From the NCBI GenBank assembly GCA_021816665.1, contig JAKAXI010000156.1:1-5691 (forward strand): a stretch of DNA of 5,691 nucleotides. Direction: 5' to 3'. A model generated the notes under the pieces. The model searched no databases. It saw nothing but the letters and a program-made list of their open reading frames with translations, and was not told the origin of the DNA. The translations under genes were made by a program, and so were the position numbers. The DNA is from Bacillota bacterium. Its GTDB lineage: Bacteria > Bacillota > Bacilli > Alicyclobacillales > Alicyclobacillaceae. This document shows, in pieces, positions 1 through 5,691 of the stretch. Position 1 is the first letter of the stretch. Each line of letters starts with the position of its first letter.

Positions 1-735
1 GTCTTTGGCCAGGTGTTCAAGCGGATCCCGTTCCGGCCCGTCACCTGCAATCGCAAGGTGAACGTTCACCGATTGCAAGTTCTTTACTGCGCGAATGAGA
101 GTGCCAAGGTCCTTTACTTTGTCTAGGCGTGCTGCAACTCCAATGACCGGTACGTCATCTAGGACCCCGAGCTGCTGCCGCAGCAAAGAACGATACACGG
201 CACGCGGTTCGGGCAGTGCAATCGGTTCAACCGCGTTCGGAACAAACTTGCACGGTTTCCCCGGAAATAAGGCGGCAAAGTCTGGATTAACCACAAACAC
301 TCCTGCCGCAGAGCGCAGTGCCCTGCGGTGCAATCGAGGGAGGATGAAGGTCTTCCAACGGCTGGCCAAAAAGTCCAAATCGGGGTGGCTGTGGATGGTC
401 GACGTCCAACGGCAACCAACCCGTTTGGCAATGCGCGCTGCAAGTACGTTCCAGCGTGGGCCGTGAGAGTGCAGTCCCGACCCAGGAGTCTCGCGAAGAA
501 TTTTGCTGACCTCCACGACGACCCGGCGACTCTCTGCGCTCACCCGCCGCACGCGCACACCGTGCGGTTCCAGTTCCTTGAAACGGGAGTTCAAGTCGCC
601 TTGACCCGCGATTAAAAATGTAACCGCTGTAGCCGCTGGGTGAGTGGAATTTGCGAGTGCTTTCGCATACGAGACGAGATGCGACGCGGCACCGCCTCGT
701 TCATTGCCAGCAGCGAGCACGTAGACCTGCTGCAT
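1..735 (-). CDS. GT4-type glycosyltransferase, N-terminal 245 residues (3' end beyond the left edge)
   Basis: This is a GT-B-fold, probably retaining glycosyltransferase that would move a sugar from an activated donor to a lipid, glycan or small-molecule acceptor on the cytoplasmic side. I read the minus strand directly and found 245 codons without a stop up to the edge. The N-terminal acceptor domain begins with a hydrophobic strand and a Gly-Gly loop (VLAAGNERGGAASHLVS, residues 6-22). It carries LHSHGPRWN (88-96) and TIHSHPD (113-119). The inter-domain hinge is FVPNAVEP (164-171). The donor-domain hallmarks GVAARLDKVKDLGTLI (199-214) and LAIAGDGPERDPLE (227-240) are typical of GT4. The EX7E region that contacts the donor phosphate lies outside the window, and roughly a third of the protein is missing. 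The ATG at 735 lies 4 bp after the hydrolase stop and has a GAGG nine bases upstream (745-748), so it is probably co-translated with that gene. A GTG at 750 is a weaker alternative start. Donor and acceptor are unknown. Confidence 0.9.
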   Translation of the reverse strand, partial: MQQVYVLAAGNERGGAASHLVSYAKALANSTHPAATAVTFLIAGQGDLNSRFKELEPHGVRVRRVSAESRRVVVEVSKILRETPGSGLHSHGPRWNVLAARIAKRVGCRWTSTIHSHPDLDFLASRWKTFILPRLHRRALRSAAGVFVVNPDFAALFPGKPCKFVPNAVEPIALPEPRAVYRSLLRQQLGVLDDVPVIGVAARLDKVKDLGTLIRAVKNLQSVNVHLAIAGDGPERDPLEHLAKD

Positions 736-739
736 GCCC

Positions 740-2071
740 TCAGTCCTCACGATCGAAGGTGCGAGAGCCGACGACTCCCGCAAACCAAAGCGCACTGTCC
801 TTCGGAATCCGCACTTGTGTGTCGTAGTCAACGTAGACCAGCCCGAACCTCTTGTCGTAGCCTTCCGCCCATTCAAAGTTGTCGAGGAGCGACCACACGT
901 AGTACCCGCGGACGTCGGTCCCGGCAACAGAAGCAGCGAGTACAGCCTGCAAGTGCCGCTCAAGATACGTGGTGCGCTTGTCGTCGTGGATCACGCCCTC
1001 CTCCAGCACGTCAGCGAACGCAGCACCGCTCTCCGTGACGTAGATGGGCAGTTTTGTATAATCACTCGTCACACGTTGCAGAACGCGAACGAGTCCGTCC
1101 GGTTCGACTCCCCATCCAGATGCTGTGCGTTCACCTCTTGGCGGCAAGAGCGCAGCCCGCAACAAGGGGTCTTCTCTGTTTGCGGCAACGTACTGGCGCT
1201 GGTAGTAATTTACTCCCACGAAGTCAAGCGGGGCGGAAATCCGTTCGAGGTCGCCAGTTTGAACTACACCGTCCACACCCAGGGCTCGGATCTCCTCAGG
1301 GTAGGACGCTTGAAAGACAGGATCAAGAAACCAGCGGTTGAGAAACACATCCATACGTGCGGCTGCTTCCTCGTCCTCCACCCGCGAAGAGGCAGGCAAG
1401 ACATCGGTCAATATGTTCGTGATGCCAATCTGCGACGCCAGGTTTCGGCCACGAAACGCCTCCACGGCCAAGCCGTGACCGAGTAAAAGGTGATGGGCTG
1501 CTGCCACTGTTGCCCCGAAGTCCTGCAGTCCTGGCGCATGTGTGCCAAACGCGTGCCCGAGAACCGCGCTGCACCAGGGTTCGTTCACGGTGATGTAGCG
1601 AGGGACACGGCCTCCCAAACGTGCGAAAACGACGTCCGCATAGTCCGCGAACGCCTTGGCTGTGTCCCGGTTGGTCCAACCTCCGCGATCCTGGAGTGTT
1701 TGCGGTAGGTCCCAGTGGTACAACGTCGCCATGGGCTCAATGCCAGCTTCAAGAAGTGCGTCGATGAGGCGGTCGTAAAAGTCGAGGCCTGCCTCGTTGA
1801 CTCGGCCCACTCCCTCCGGTTGAATGCGCGGCCAAGAGATCGAAAAACGGTAGGACTGAACGCCGAGGTCCTTCATCAACTGAACGTCGTCCAAGTACCG
1901 GTGGTAGTGGTCGCAGGCTACATCCCCAGTGTCCCCTCGCGCCGTCTTACCAGGGGTGTGGCTGAATACGTCCCAAATCGACGGCCCACGGCCATCTTCT
2001 TCGACTGCGCCTTCGATTTGATACGCACTGGTGGCAACACCAAACACAAAGTTCGGTGGAAACTCCGACAT
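740..2071 (-). CDS. Glycoside hydrolase family 1 beta-glucosidase
   Basis: This 443-residue enzyme should hydrolyse terminal beta-D-glucosides (possibly also galactosides or fucosides) with retention of configuration. The length is normal for bacterial GH1. The N-terminal family signature is at residues 8-22 (FVFGVATSAYQIEGA, with sugar-binding Q18). YHWDLP (118-123) gives H119, and TVNEP (161-165) gives the acid/base E164. NYY (288-290), W393 and E400-W401 complete the -1 subsite. The nucleophile is E347 in YVTESGAA, where the usual Asn after Glu is Ser. E400-W401 followed by GYDKRFG is the pattern of enzymes on unphosphorylated sugars; 6-phospho-beta-glucosidases carry a different Ser/Lys/Tyr phosphate site. 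There is no signal peptide, so it should act in the cytoplasm on imported glucosides. The ATG at 2071 follows a GGGAAGG-rich ribosome binding site at 2078-2086. It is second in the operon, 26 bp after the small gene. The family call is firm; the substrate is inferred. Confidence 0.96.
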   Translation of the reverse strand: MSEFPPNFVFGVATSAYQIEGAVEEDGRGPSIWDVFSHTPGKTARGDTGDVACDHYHRYLDDVQLMKDLGVQSYRFSISWPRIQPEGVGRVNEAGLDFYDRLIDALLEAGIEPMATLYHWDLPQTLQDRGGWTNRDTAKAFADYADVVFARLGGRVPRYITVNEPWCSAVLGHAFGTHAPGLQDFGATVAAAHHLLLGHGLAVEAFRGRNLASQIGITNILTDVLPASSRVEDEEAAARMDVFLNRWFLDPVFQASYPEEIRALGVDGVVQTGDLERISAPLDFVGVNYYQRQYVAANREDPLLRAALLPPRGERTASGWGVEPDGLVRVLQRVTSDYTKLPIYVTESGAAFADVLEEGVIHDDKRTTYLERHLQAVLAASVAGTDVRGYYVWSLLDNFEWAEGYDKRFGLVYVDYDTQVRIPKDSALWFAGVVGSRTFDRED

Positions 2072-2077
2072 AACACG

Positions 2078-2086
2078 CCTTCCCTT
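2078..2086 (-). promoter_or_regulatory. Ribosome binding site of the GH1 gene
   Basis: On the minus strand AAGGGAAGG lies six bases before the ATG at 2071. It sits in the short gap after the TGA of the upstream small gene (2098-2100). This supports the ATG at 2071 as the start. Confidence 0.7.
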
Positions 2087-2097
2087 CCCCGCTGTGG

Positions 2098-2403
2098 TCA
2101 GGACGGACGGTTGCCCTGTTTTGTGTGCTCTTCTATGTACGCCTGTAGGTCGTCTTCATGAAAACGCACTGCTTCACGATTCAACAATAGAAAGTCGATC
2201 GAGGTGCCAAGTTGGTCTGCCACAAAGCCTAGAATGTGATGGCGCCTCACGGTTTCGTCTGGCCAGAAAGCCGAAAAGGTACTCTCGATTTGTTTGTACT
2301 GTTGCTTGGTTAAGCCGTGGATTAAGTGCAAAAACCCGTCAATAGGCAATTCCAGAACATCATAACTTTTACCGTCGTACTCGATGTTGACGCCTAAGCG
2401 CAA
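2098..2403 (-). CDS. Small uncharacterised protein, first gene of the GH1 operon
   Basis: I do not recognise this protein. From the TTG at 2403 it is 101 residues, soluble, without a signal peptide, membrane segment or cysteines. It begins MRLGVNIEYDGKSYDVLELP and has a charged helical middle (TKQQYKQIE, 32-40) and an acidic C-terminal helix (FHEDDLQAYIEEHTK, 81-95). Residues 57-91 weakly recall the excisionase/MerR-type HTH_17 layout (a VADQLGTS-like helix-turn, then a basic strand, then DLQAYIEE). The stretch between the two parts is shorter than normal, so this is only a lead. Start choice: AAGGAAGTG (2410-2418) matches the ideal AAGGAGGTG at 8 of 9 positions and lies six bases before the TTG. 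A GTG at 2412, which would give 104 residues, is itself part of that ribosome binding site and too close to use it. The gene follows a sigma-A-like promoter and ends 26 bp before the beta-glucosidase. Confidence 0.75.
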   Translation of the reverse strand: MRLGVNIEYDGKSYDVLELPIDGFLHLIHGLTKQQYKQIESTFSAFWPDETVRRHHILGFVADQLGTSIDFLLLNREAVRFHEDDLQAYIEEHTKQGNRPS

Positions 2404-2409
2404 CCCGGA

Positions 2410-2418
2410 CACTTCCTT
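2410..2418 (-). promoter_or_regulatory. Ribosome binding site deciding a TTG start for the small gene
   Basis: AAGGAAGTG on the minus strand differs at one position from AAGGAGGTG, the anti-Shine-Dalgarno complement. It is followed by TCCGGG and then TTG (2403). The GTG inside it would leave almost no spacer, so TTG is the more likely initiation codon. Confidence 0.65.
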
Positions 2419-2430
2419 CCGAATGACAAT

Positions 2431-2441
2431 CCACCGGGTGG
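2431..2441. repeat. Short perfect inverted repeat in the 5' leader of the GH1 operon
   Basis: CCACC-G-GGTGG is a perfect 5-bp inverted repeat with a one-base centre. It lies about 8-18 bases downstream of the predicted start site of the minus-strand operon, upstream of the small gene's ribosome binding site. An overlapping 5-bp hairpin with a 4-base loop (2431-2444) is also possible. It could be an operator half or a small leader hairpin, but a repeat this short can occur by chance. Confidence 0.3.
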
Positions 2442-2454
2442 TGGCTCACAACAA

Positions 2455-2483
2455 AGTATAGCGGAACAGATTAGGGCAGACAA
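2455..2483 (-). promoter_or_regulatory. Sigma-A-like promoter of the small gene-GH1-glycosyltransferase operon
   Basis: On the minus strand the -35 box TTGTCT (2478-2483; TTG plus C at position 5 match, 4 of 6) is followed by a 17-base spacer. The -10 box is TATACT (2455-2460; 5 of 6). Spacing is ideal, and the predicted transcript would start near 2448, about 45 bases before the TTG start of the small gene. No convincing cre (catabolite-repression) site was seen nearby. Confidence 0.65.
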
Positions 2484-2503
2484 ATAGCCTGTACCCGCCG
2501 CGC

Positions 2504-2532
2504 TTTTCGGAAGACCCTTAGCGCAGTAAAAT
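2504..2532 (+). promoter_or_regulatory. Possible promoter of htpX
   Basis: TAAAAT at 2527-2532 matches TATAAT at 5 of 6 positions. The best -35 at 17-base spacing is a poor TTTTCG (2504-2509, 3 of 6). A weak or activator-dependent vegetative promoter, or another sigma factor, would fit. I saw no CIRCE-type heat-shock inverted repeat in this divergent spacer (2413-2561). Confidence 0.4.
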
Positions 2533-2547
2533 GGAAGTGGAGTCAGG

Positions 2548-2555
2548 AAGGAGGT
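2548..2555 (+). promoter_or_regulatory. Strong ribosome binding site of htpX
   Basis: A perfect AAGGAGGT lies six bases before the GTG at 2562. It fixes that GTG as the start rather than the in-frame ATG at 2589, which would remove part of the first membrane segment. Confidence 0.85.
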
Positions 2556-2561
2556 CGGACT

Positions 2562-3407
2562 GTGAACACGCTTAAGACGTGGATTCTGATGGGGCTCATG
2601 ACGGTCATCCTCGTCCTCATTGGACGTTTTGTCGGCGGTGCAGGCGGTATGTTCCTGTTTCTCATACTGTCCATCGTCATGAACGCCATCGCCTACTGGT
2701 CAAGTGGCAGCATGGCGATTGCGATGACACGGTCAGTTCGCGTCTCGGAGGCGGAGCTGCCAGAGGTCTATGACATGGTTCGGCGGCTCACACAGCGCGC
2801 CGGGTTACCCATGCCTGAAATTTATGTGACTCCGTCGGACCAGCCGAATGCGTTTGCTACAGGGCGCAACCCGGCGCACGCAAAAGTCGCCGTCACCCAG
2901 GGCATTCTGCGCACTTTGCCCGCTCGTGAACTGGAGGGCGTGCTCGCTCACGAGATCGGACACGTACGCAATCGCGACATCTTGATCAGTTCCATGGCCG
3001 CAACCTTAGCTGGGCTCATCCAGAATATCGACAACGTCCTGCAGTGGGGGATGTGGTTTGGCATGGGCAACCGCGACAACCGGGATGGCGGTGGCATCGC
3101 TGAACTCGCCATGGTGATTCTCGCGCCGATTGCAGCGATGGTCGTCCAACTCGCAATTTCCCGCTCACGTGAATATCAAGCGGATGCGACAGGTGCGAAA
3201 TTGGTAGGCGATCCCAACCCTCTCGCAGATGCCCTTGAGCACTTGGAGAGCTATAGTCGGCGTGTCCCGAACCGCGTTAACCCAGCGACCTCACACTTGT
3301 TCATCGTGAACCCGTTGCGTGGTCAGCAGATGGTGCAGTTGTTCAGCACACACCCGCCGACAGAGGAGCGCATCCGGCGACTGCGTGCGATGCGAATCCA
3401 CGGATAA
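2562..3407 (+). CDS. htpX: Membrane zinc metalloprotease HtpX (M48B)
   Basis: HtpX is an inner-membrane, zinc-dependent endoprotease that cuts damaged or misfolded membrane proteins on the cytoplasmic face and works alongside FtsH in membrane quality control. The 281-residue length is normal. Membrane segments 1 and 2 lie at about 7-23 and 28-46. The conserved DQPNAFATG is at 93-101, followed by the catalytic motif HEIGH (H130, E131, H134). Hydrophobic segments follow at about 140-160 and 180-200. SREYQAD (202-208) supplies the third zinc ligand E204. The C-terminal FSTHPPTEERI (261-271) is a family hallmark. All catalytic residues are present. The GTG start has a perfect ribosome binding site. 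The gene stands alone on the plus strand, divergent from the GH1 operon and convergent with the ABC permease gene. Stress induction is typical of the family, but no recognisable heat-shock operator is visible here. Confidence 0.96.
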   Translation: MNTLKTWILMGLMTVILVLIGRFVGGAGGMFLFLILSIVMNAIAYWSSGSMAIAMTRSVRVSEAELPEVYDMVRRLTQRAGLPMPEIYVTPSDQPNAFATGRNPAHAKVAVTQGILRTLPARELEGVLAHEIGHVRNRDILISSMAATLAGLIQNIDNVLQWGMWFGMGNRDNRDGGGIAELAMVILAPIAAMVVQLAISRSREYQADATGAKLVGDPNPLADALEHLESYSRRVPNRVNPATSHLFIVNPLRGQQMVQLFSTHPPTEERIRRLRAMRIHG

Positions 3408-3481
3408 CTATTAGCGAGTACTACAAGCTCACGCTCCATTTACATCGGTAAGACAACAGCCCCCATTCCGATTGCTATGCC

Positions 3482-4690
3482 TTACTCGTAACGCAAGGCG
3501 TCAATTGGATTCAGGCGGGCTGCTTTGTTTGCCGGGTACAATCCGCACAGCACGCCAATCACGCCGGAGAACACGAAGCTTCCAGCCACAGCCCACCAAG
3601 ACACTGCGGCCGGTAACCCAGATAGCCAGTGCACGATGGCGGCGACGAGGACACCGAGACCGATGCCGCAGCCACCACCGATAAGCGTAATCATCACCGA
3701 CTCGACGAGAAACTGGAGCAGAATCGCCTTGCGTGTTGCGCCGAGTGACATGCGGATCCCGATCTCCTGTGTCCGCTCTGTGACGGACACCAACATGATG
3801 TTCATGACGCCAATTCCACCCACAAGCAGCGCGATCCCGGCAATCGCGCCAATCACGAGCGTCAAAATACGCGTCACGGTGCCGACCGTCTTCTCGATGC
3901 CAAGCAGGAAACCGGAACTGTCTTCAAAGGCGCCCGCCTGATGGTCGTGGATATTCAGCGCGAGCACGATTCGCTTAGACAGTTGCGCTTTGTTTACACC
4001 TGGGTAGGTCTGGATATCCATCTCCGTGATCCCCCAGTTAGGGAACAGGTCCGCGCAGGTGGTCGCCGGCATGTACGCGGTGTCTGACCCGTACACCGCC
4101 GAGAGGAAGTTGACCTGTGTCGACTGGGTGACGCCGATGACCTGCAGGGGGACGCCACCGATACTGACTACCTGACCGATTGGGTTTTGCGCACCAAACA
4201 ACTTTTGGGCGAGCGATTGATTGATCAGCACAACGCGCCGGTGCGCAATGACGTCTGCCTGGGTGTACATGCGACCGCTCACGACCGCAAAATGGCCGAT
4301 CTCGTTCAAGTAACTCGGCCCGCCATCAACACTGATCGACAGGGATTTGGTCGGGGTTTGGATGGTGGCTGTTCCGTACAGCGTGTAGTAGACGTTCTGT
4401 ACCCCAGGGAACGTACGGGCCAGGTCAAAGTCGGACTGAGAAAACTGCAAAATTTGTCCAGGCTGAGGAAGCCCGGGCGCTACCAACTCGCTCGGGATGA
4501 TTTGAATGGTGTTTTGCACGCGCTGGCTCTCAATGGTGGAGACAATTGCGGTTTGCCCACCTTTGCCGATCGCCACAATGGCAATAATGGAAGCCACTCC
4601 AATGAAGATTCCCAGCATGGTCAGACTCGAGCGCAACAGGTTCGCTCGCAGCGAGGTCAGAGCCGACAGCAGCATCTCTCCGGCACTCAT
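3482..4690 (-). CDS. MacB/FtsX-type ABC transporter permease (YknZ-like)
   Basis: This 402-residue protein is the membrane subunit of an ABC system of the mechanotransmission (MacB/FtsX) type, which moves or extracts peptides and other compounds using cytoplasmic ATP hydrolysis. It has one N-terminal membrane helix (about 21-42) and a large extracytoplasmic MacB_PCD domain (about 45-270). The FtsX domain follows with three helices (about 274-300, 329-356, 363-386). Diagnostic are ALLVGGIGVMNIMLVSVTER (287-306), QEIGIRMSLGA (308-318) and the C-terminal GLYPANKAARLNPIDALRYE (383-402). There is no fused ATPase domain, unlike Escherichia coli MacB. The ATPase is the preceding gene, whose TGA overlaps this ATG in ATGA. 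GGGGGA at 4699-4704 gives an 8-base ribosome-site spacer. The substrate cannot be read from the sequence; antimicrobial peptides or toxins are usual for relatives. Confidence 0.94.
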   Translation of the reverse strand: MSAGEMLLSALTSLRANLLRSSLTMLGIFIGVASIIAIVAIGKGGQTAIVSTIESQRVQNTIQIIPSELVAPGLPQPGQILQFSQSDFDLARTFPGVQNVYYTLYGTATIQTPTKSLSISVDGGPSYLNEIGHFAVVSGRMYTQADVIAHRRVVLINQSLAQKLFGAQNPIGQVVSIGGVPLQVIGVTQSTQVNFLSAVYGSDTAYMPATTCADLFPNWGITEMDIQTYPGVNKAQLSKRIVLALNIHDHQAGAFEDSSGFLLGIEKTVGTVTRILTLVIGAIAGIALLVGGIGVMNIMLVSVTERTQEIGIRMSLGATRKAILLQFLVESVMITLIGGGCGIGLGVLVAAIVHWLSGLPAAVSWWAVAGSFVFSGVIGVLCGLYPANKAARLNPIDALRYE

Positions 4691-5379
4691 CGCTGACTTC
4701 CCCCACTCTGTTGACTGTCATCTGTTACCTGACCATCCTGCAGGAAAACGATCCGGTCGGCGACAGACGCGACGTTCGCATCGTGCGTGATCACGACCAC
4801 GGTTACACCCGTATCGTTCAGGGATCGAAACAACTGCATGATGTCCTGCCCGGTGACGCTGTCCAGGGCTCCGGTCGGCTCGTCGGCGAGCAAAATTGCA
4901 GGTTCGTTGGCGAGTGCCCGCGCGATGGCAACTCGCTGCTTCTGGCCGCCAGAAAGTTCGTTTGGCAGATGGTGAATTCGGTCTTGAAGGCCCATTTGCG
5001 CGAGTAACGCCTCGGCCCGTTCGCGCCGCAGCCGACTCTGCACCCCAGCGTATACGAGCGGCAATTCGACGTTGCGAAGCGCCGACATTCGCGGTAACAG
5101 TTGAAAGTTCTGAAACACGAAGCCGATTTGCTGATTGCGAAGCTGCGCCAGTTCTGTCGATGAGAGCATCTGTACGGCCCGTCCTCGCAGCGTATACGTG
5201 CCTGTCGTAGGCGTGTCAAGACACCCGAGAATATGCATCAACGTCGACTTGCCACTGCCCGACGGTCCCATGATACTGACGAACTCACCTGCTCGGATGG
5301 TTAAGTCAATTCCGCGCAGCACTTCCAGCTCTTCCGGCCCCACGCGGTAACGCTTGCTCACATGCTGCAGTTCAATCAT
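4687..5379 (-). CDS. ABC transporter ATPase of the MacB/LolD group (YknY-like)
   Basis: This is the cytoplasmic ATP-hydrolysing subunit, probably a dimer that drives the permease encoded next. From the ATG at 5379 it has 230 residues. Motifs are complete: Walker A GPSGSGKST (38-46), Q-loop Q90 in FVFQNFQLLP, signature LSGGQKQR (142-149), Walker B ILLADEP (162-168) with catalytic E167, D-loop ALDS (171-174), and H-loop H199 in VITHD. The NFQLLP and ADEPTGALD wording is typical of the MacB/LolD/YknY group. The start at 5379 gives the usual MIELQHVSKRY N-terminus, and GGTG lies seven bases upstream. An in-frame ATG at 5400 would add seven residues but has no ribosome binding site. The start overlaps the end of the membrane fusion gene by 8 bp (ATGATTGA), and its own stop overlaps the permease start by 4 bp. 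Confidence 0.95.
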   Translation of the reverse strand: MIELQHVSKRYRVGPEELEVLRGIDLTIRAGEFVSIMGPSGSGKSTLMHILGCLDTPTTGTYTLRGRAVQMLSSTELAQLRNQQIGFVFQNFQLLPRMSALRNVELPLVYAGVQSRLRRERAEALLAQMGLQDRIHHLPNELSGGQKQRVAIARALANEPAILLADEPTGALDSVTGQDIMQLFRSLNDTGVTVVVITHDANVASVADRIVFLQDGQVTDDSQQSGGSQR

Positions 5380-5691
5380 GGGCACGCACCACTTGCCCAT
5401 TTTGAAGATTAGCCGGCGGGTTGTCTACGACTTGCATCCCTGGGGTCAGCCCCTTCGTGACCTCAACCACTGAGGCACCGGTGATTCCAAGGGTTACGGG
5501 ACGACTTTCCACACGCCCATTCTGGTAAACAAACACAGCGTAGTTTGCGCCTTGTTGAACCAACGCGTTGTAGGGTATGACCGGGACATTCCTGTGAGTC
5601 TGACTCACGATCTGCACGTTCACAGCGTACCCAAGTGGTATGGTAAAGTCTGTCGGCGTGCTGATGTCGACTTCGACTTGACCGCTACCCG
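5372..5691 (-). CDS. RND/HlyD-family membrane fusion protein, C-terminal about 106 residues (5' end beyond the right edge)
   Basis: This is the C-terminal part of a periplasmic-adaptor-type protein (MacA/YknX-like) that would sit on the outer face of the membrane and work with the ATPase and permease. The reading frame stays open from the right edge to the TGA at 5372-5374. Seen are the end of a beta-barrel domain (GQVEVDIS, then IPLGYAVNVQIV) and IPYNALVQQGANYAVFVY. The membrane-proximal domain follows, with VESRPVTLGI, VVEVTKGLTPGMQVV and the final NLQNGQVVRAHD. These follow the family order of a conserved IP-x-x-A-L strand, a 'V..r.V..G' strand and a 'GL..G..V' turn. The GTG at 5621-5623 is an internal Val codon, since homology-like sequence continues upstream of it. 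In a Gram-positive cell there would be no TolC-like partner. The N-terminal anchor, hairpin and lipoyl domains lie outside the window. Confidence 0.9.
   Translation of the reverse strand, partial: GSGQVEVDISTPTDFTIPLGYAVNVQIVSQTHRNVPVIPYNALVQQGANYAVFVYQNGRVESRPVTLGITGASVVEVTKGLTPGMQVVDNPPANLQNGQVVRAHD

Noticed and set aside
159..443. Minus-strand open frame of 94 codons in the left region
   Set aside because: It is out of frame with the glycosyltransferase reading, which stays open from 735 to the window edge and carries clear GT4 motifs.
734..1486. Long plus-strand open frame (250 codons) inside the GH1 gene
   Set aside because: It lies entirely antisense to a complete beta-glucosidase with all catalytic motifs. 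The translation is low-complexity and Arg/Val-rich, with no recognisable domain, and it is best explained by GC-rich codon structure.
1715..2161. Plus-strand open frame of 148 codons over the start of GH1 and the end of the small gene
   Set aside because: It is antisense to two supported genes and shows no family motif.
2531..2575. Fourteen-codon frame starting at ATG 2531 and overlapping the htpX start, a possible leader peptide
   Set aside because: Its ATG overlaps the putative -10 box, upstream of the likely transcription start, and it has no ribosome binding site of its own.
3408..3481. Possible bidirectional terminator between htpX and the permease
   Set aside because: The best hairpins found are an AGCGAG/CTCACGCT pairing with a bulge and a 5-bp ATCGG/CCGAT pairing with a long loop. 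Neither is followed by a T-tract on either strand.
4187..4696. Plus-strand open frame of 169 codons
   Set aside because: It is antisense to the permease gene and its translation resembles no protein family.
1..5691. CRISPR arrays, tRNA or rRNA genes, insertion sequences, attachment sites and long direct repeats
   Set aside because: None was seen on reading either strand. The supported genes and short spacers account for nearly all of the sequence.

Overview
The window looks like chromosomal DNA of a moderately GC-rich Gram-positive bacterium of the Bacillota, plausibly a relative of Alicyclobacillus. This is an inference. It rests on strong AAGGAGGT-type ribosome binding sites, GTG and TTG starts, a vegetative sigma-A-like promoter, the gene families present, and a membrane fusion protein/ABC exporter cassette with no outer-membrane partner visible. 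No rRNA, tRNA, CRISPR array, insertion sequence or phage gene was seen. About 95% of the window is coding.

Left block (1-2483, minus strand): a sigma-A-like promoter (2455-2483) drives a probable three-gene operon, read right to left. Its genes are a small uncharacterised protein (TTG start at 2403), a complete cytoplasmic glycoside hydrolase family 1 beta-glucosidase (740-2071), and a GT4-type glycosyltransferase that starts only 4 bp after the hydrolase stop and runs off the left edge. The pairing suggests handling of a glucoside or glycoconjugate, but no substrate can be read from the sequence.

Middle block (2404-3407): a divergent promoter region separates that operon from htpX on the plus strand. 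htpX encodes a membrane-bound HEXXH zinc metalloprotease of the M48 family, involved in membrane-protein quality control. It ends tail-to-tail with the ABC permease gene, with 74 bp between them and no convincing terminator.

Right block (3482-5691, minus strand): three tightly overlapping genes encode the C-terminal part of an RND/HlyD-type membrane fusion protein (cut by the right edge), an ABC ATPase, and a MacB/FtsX-type permease. Overlaps of 8 bp and 4 bp indicate translational coupling. The set matches the architecture of MacAB of Gram-negatives and YknXYZ of Bacillus, which export or protect against peptides and toxins.

The window is mostly ordinary. The items most worth a second look are the unrecognised small gene between a stress-protease gene and a glycosidase, a non-canonical nucleophile motif (TESG instead of TENG) in the beta-glucosidase, and the hydrolase-glycosyltransferase coupling.
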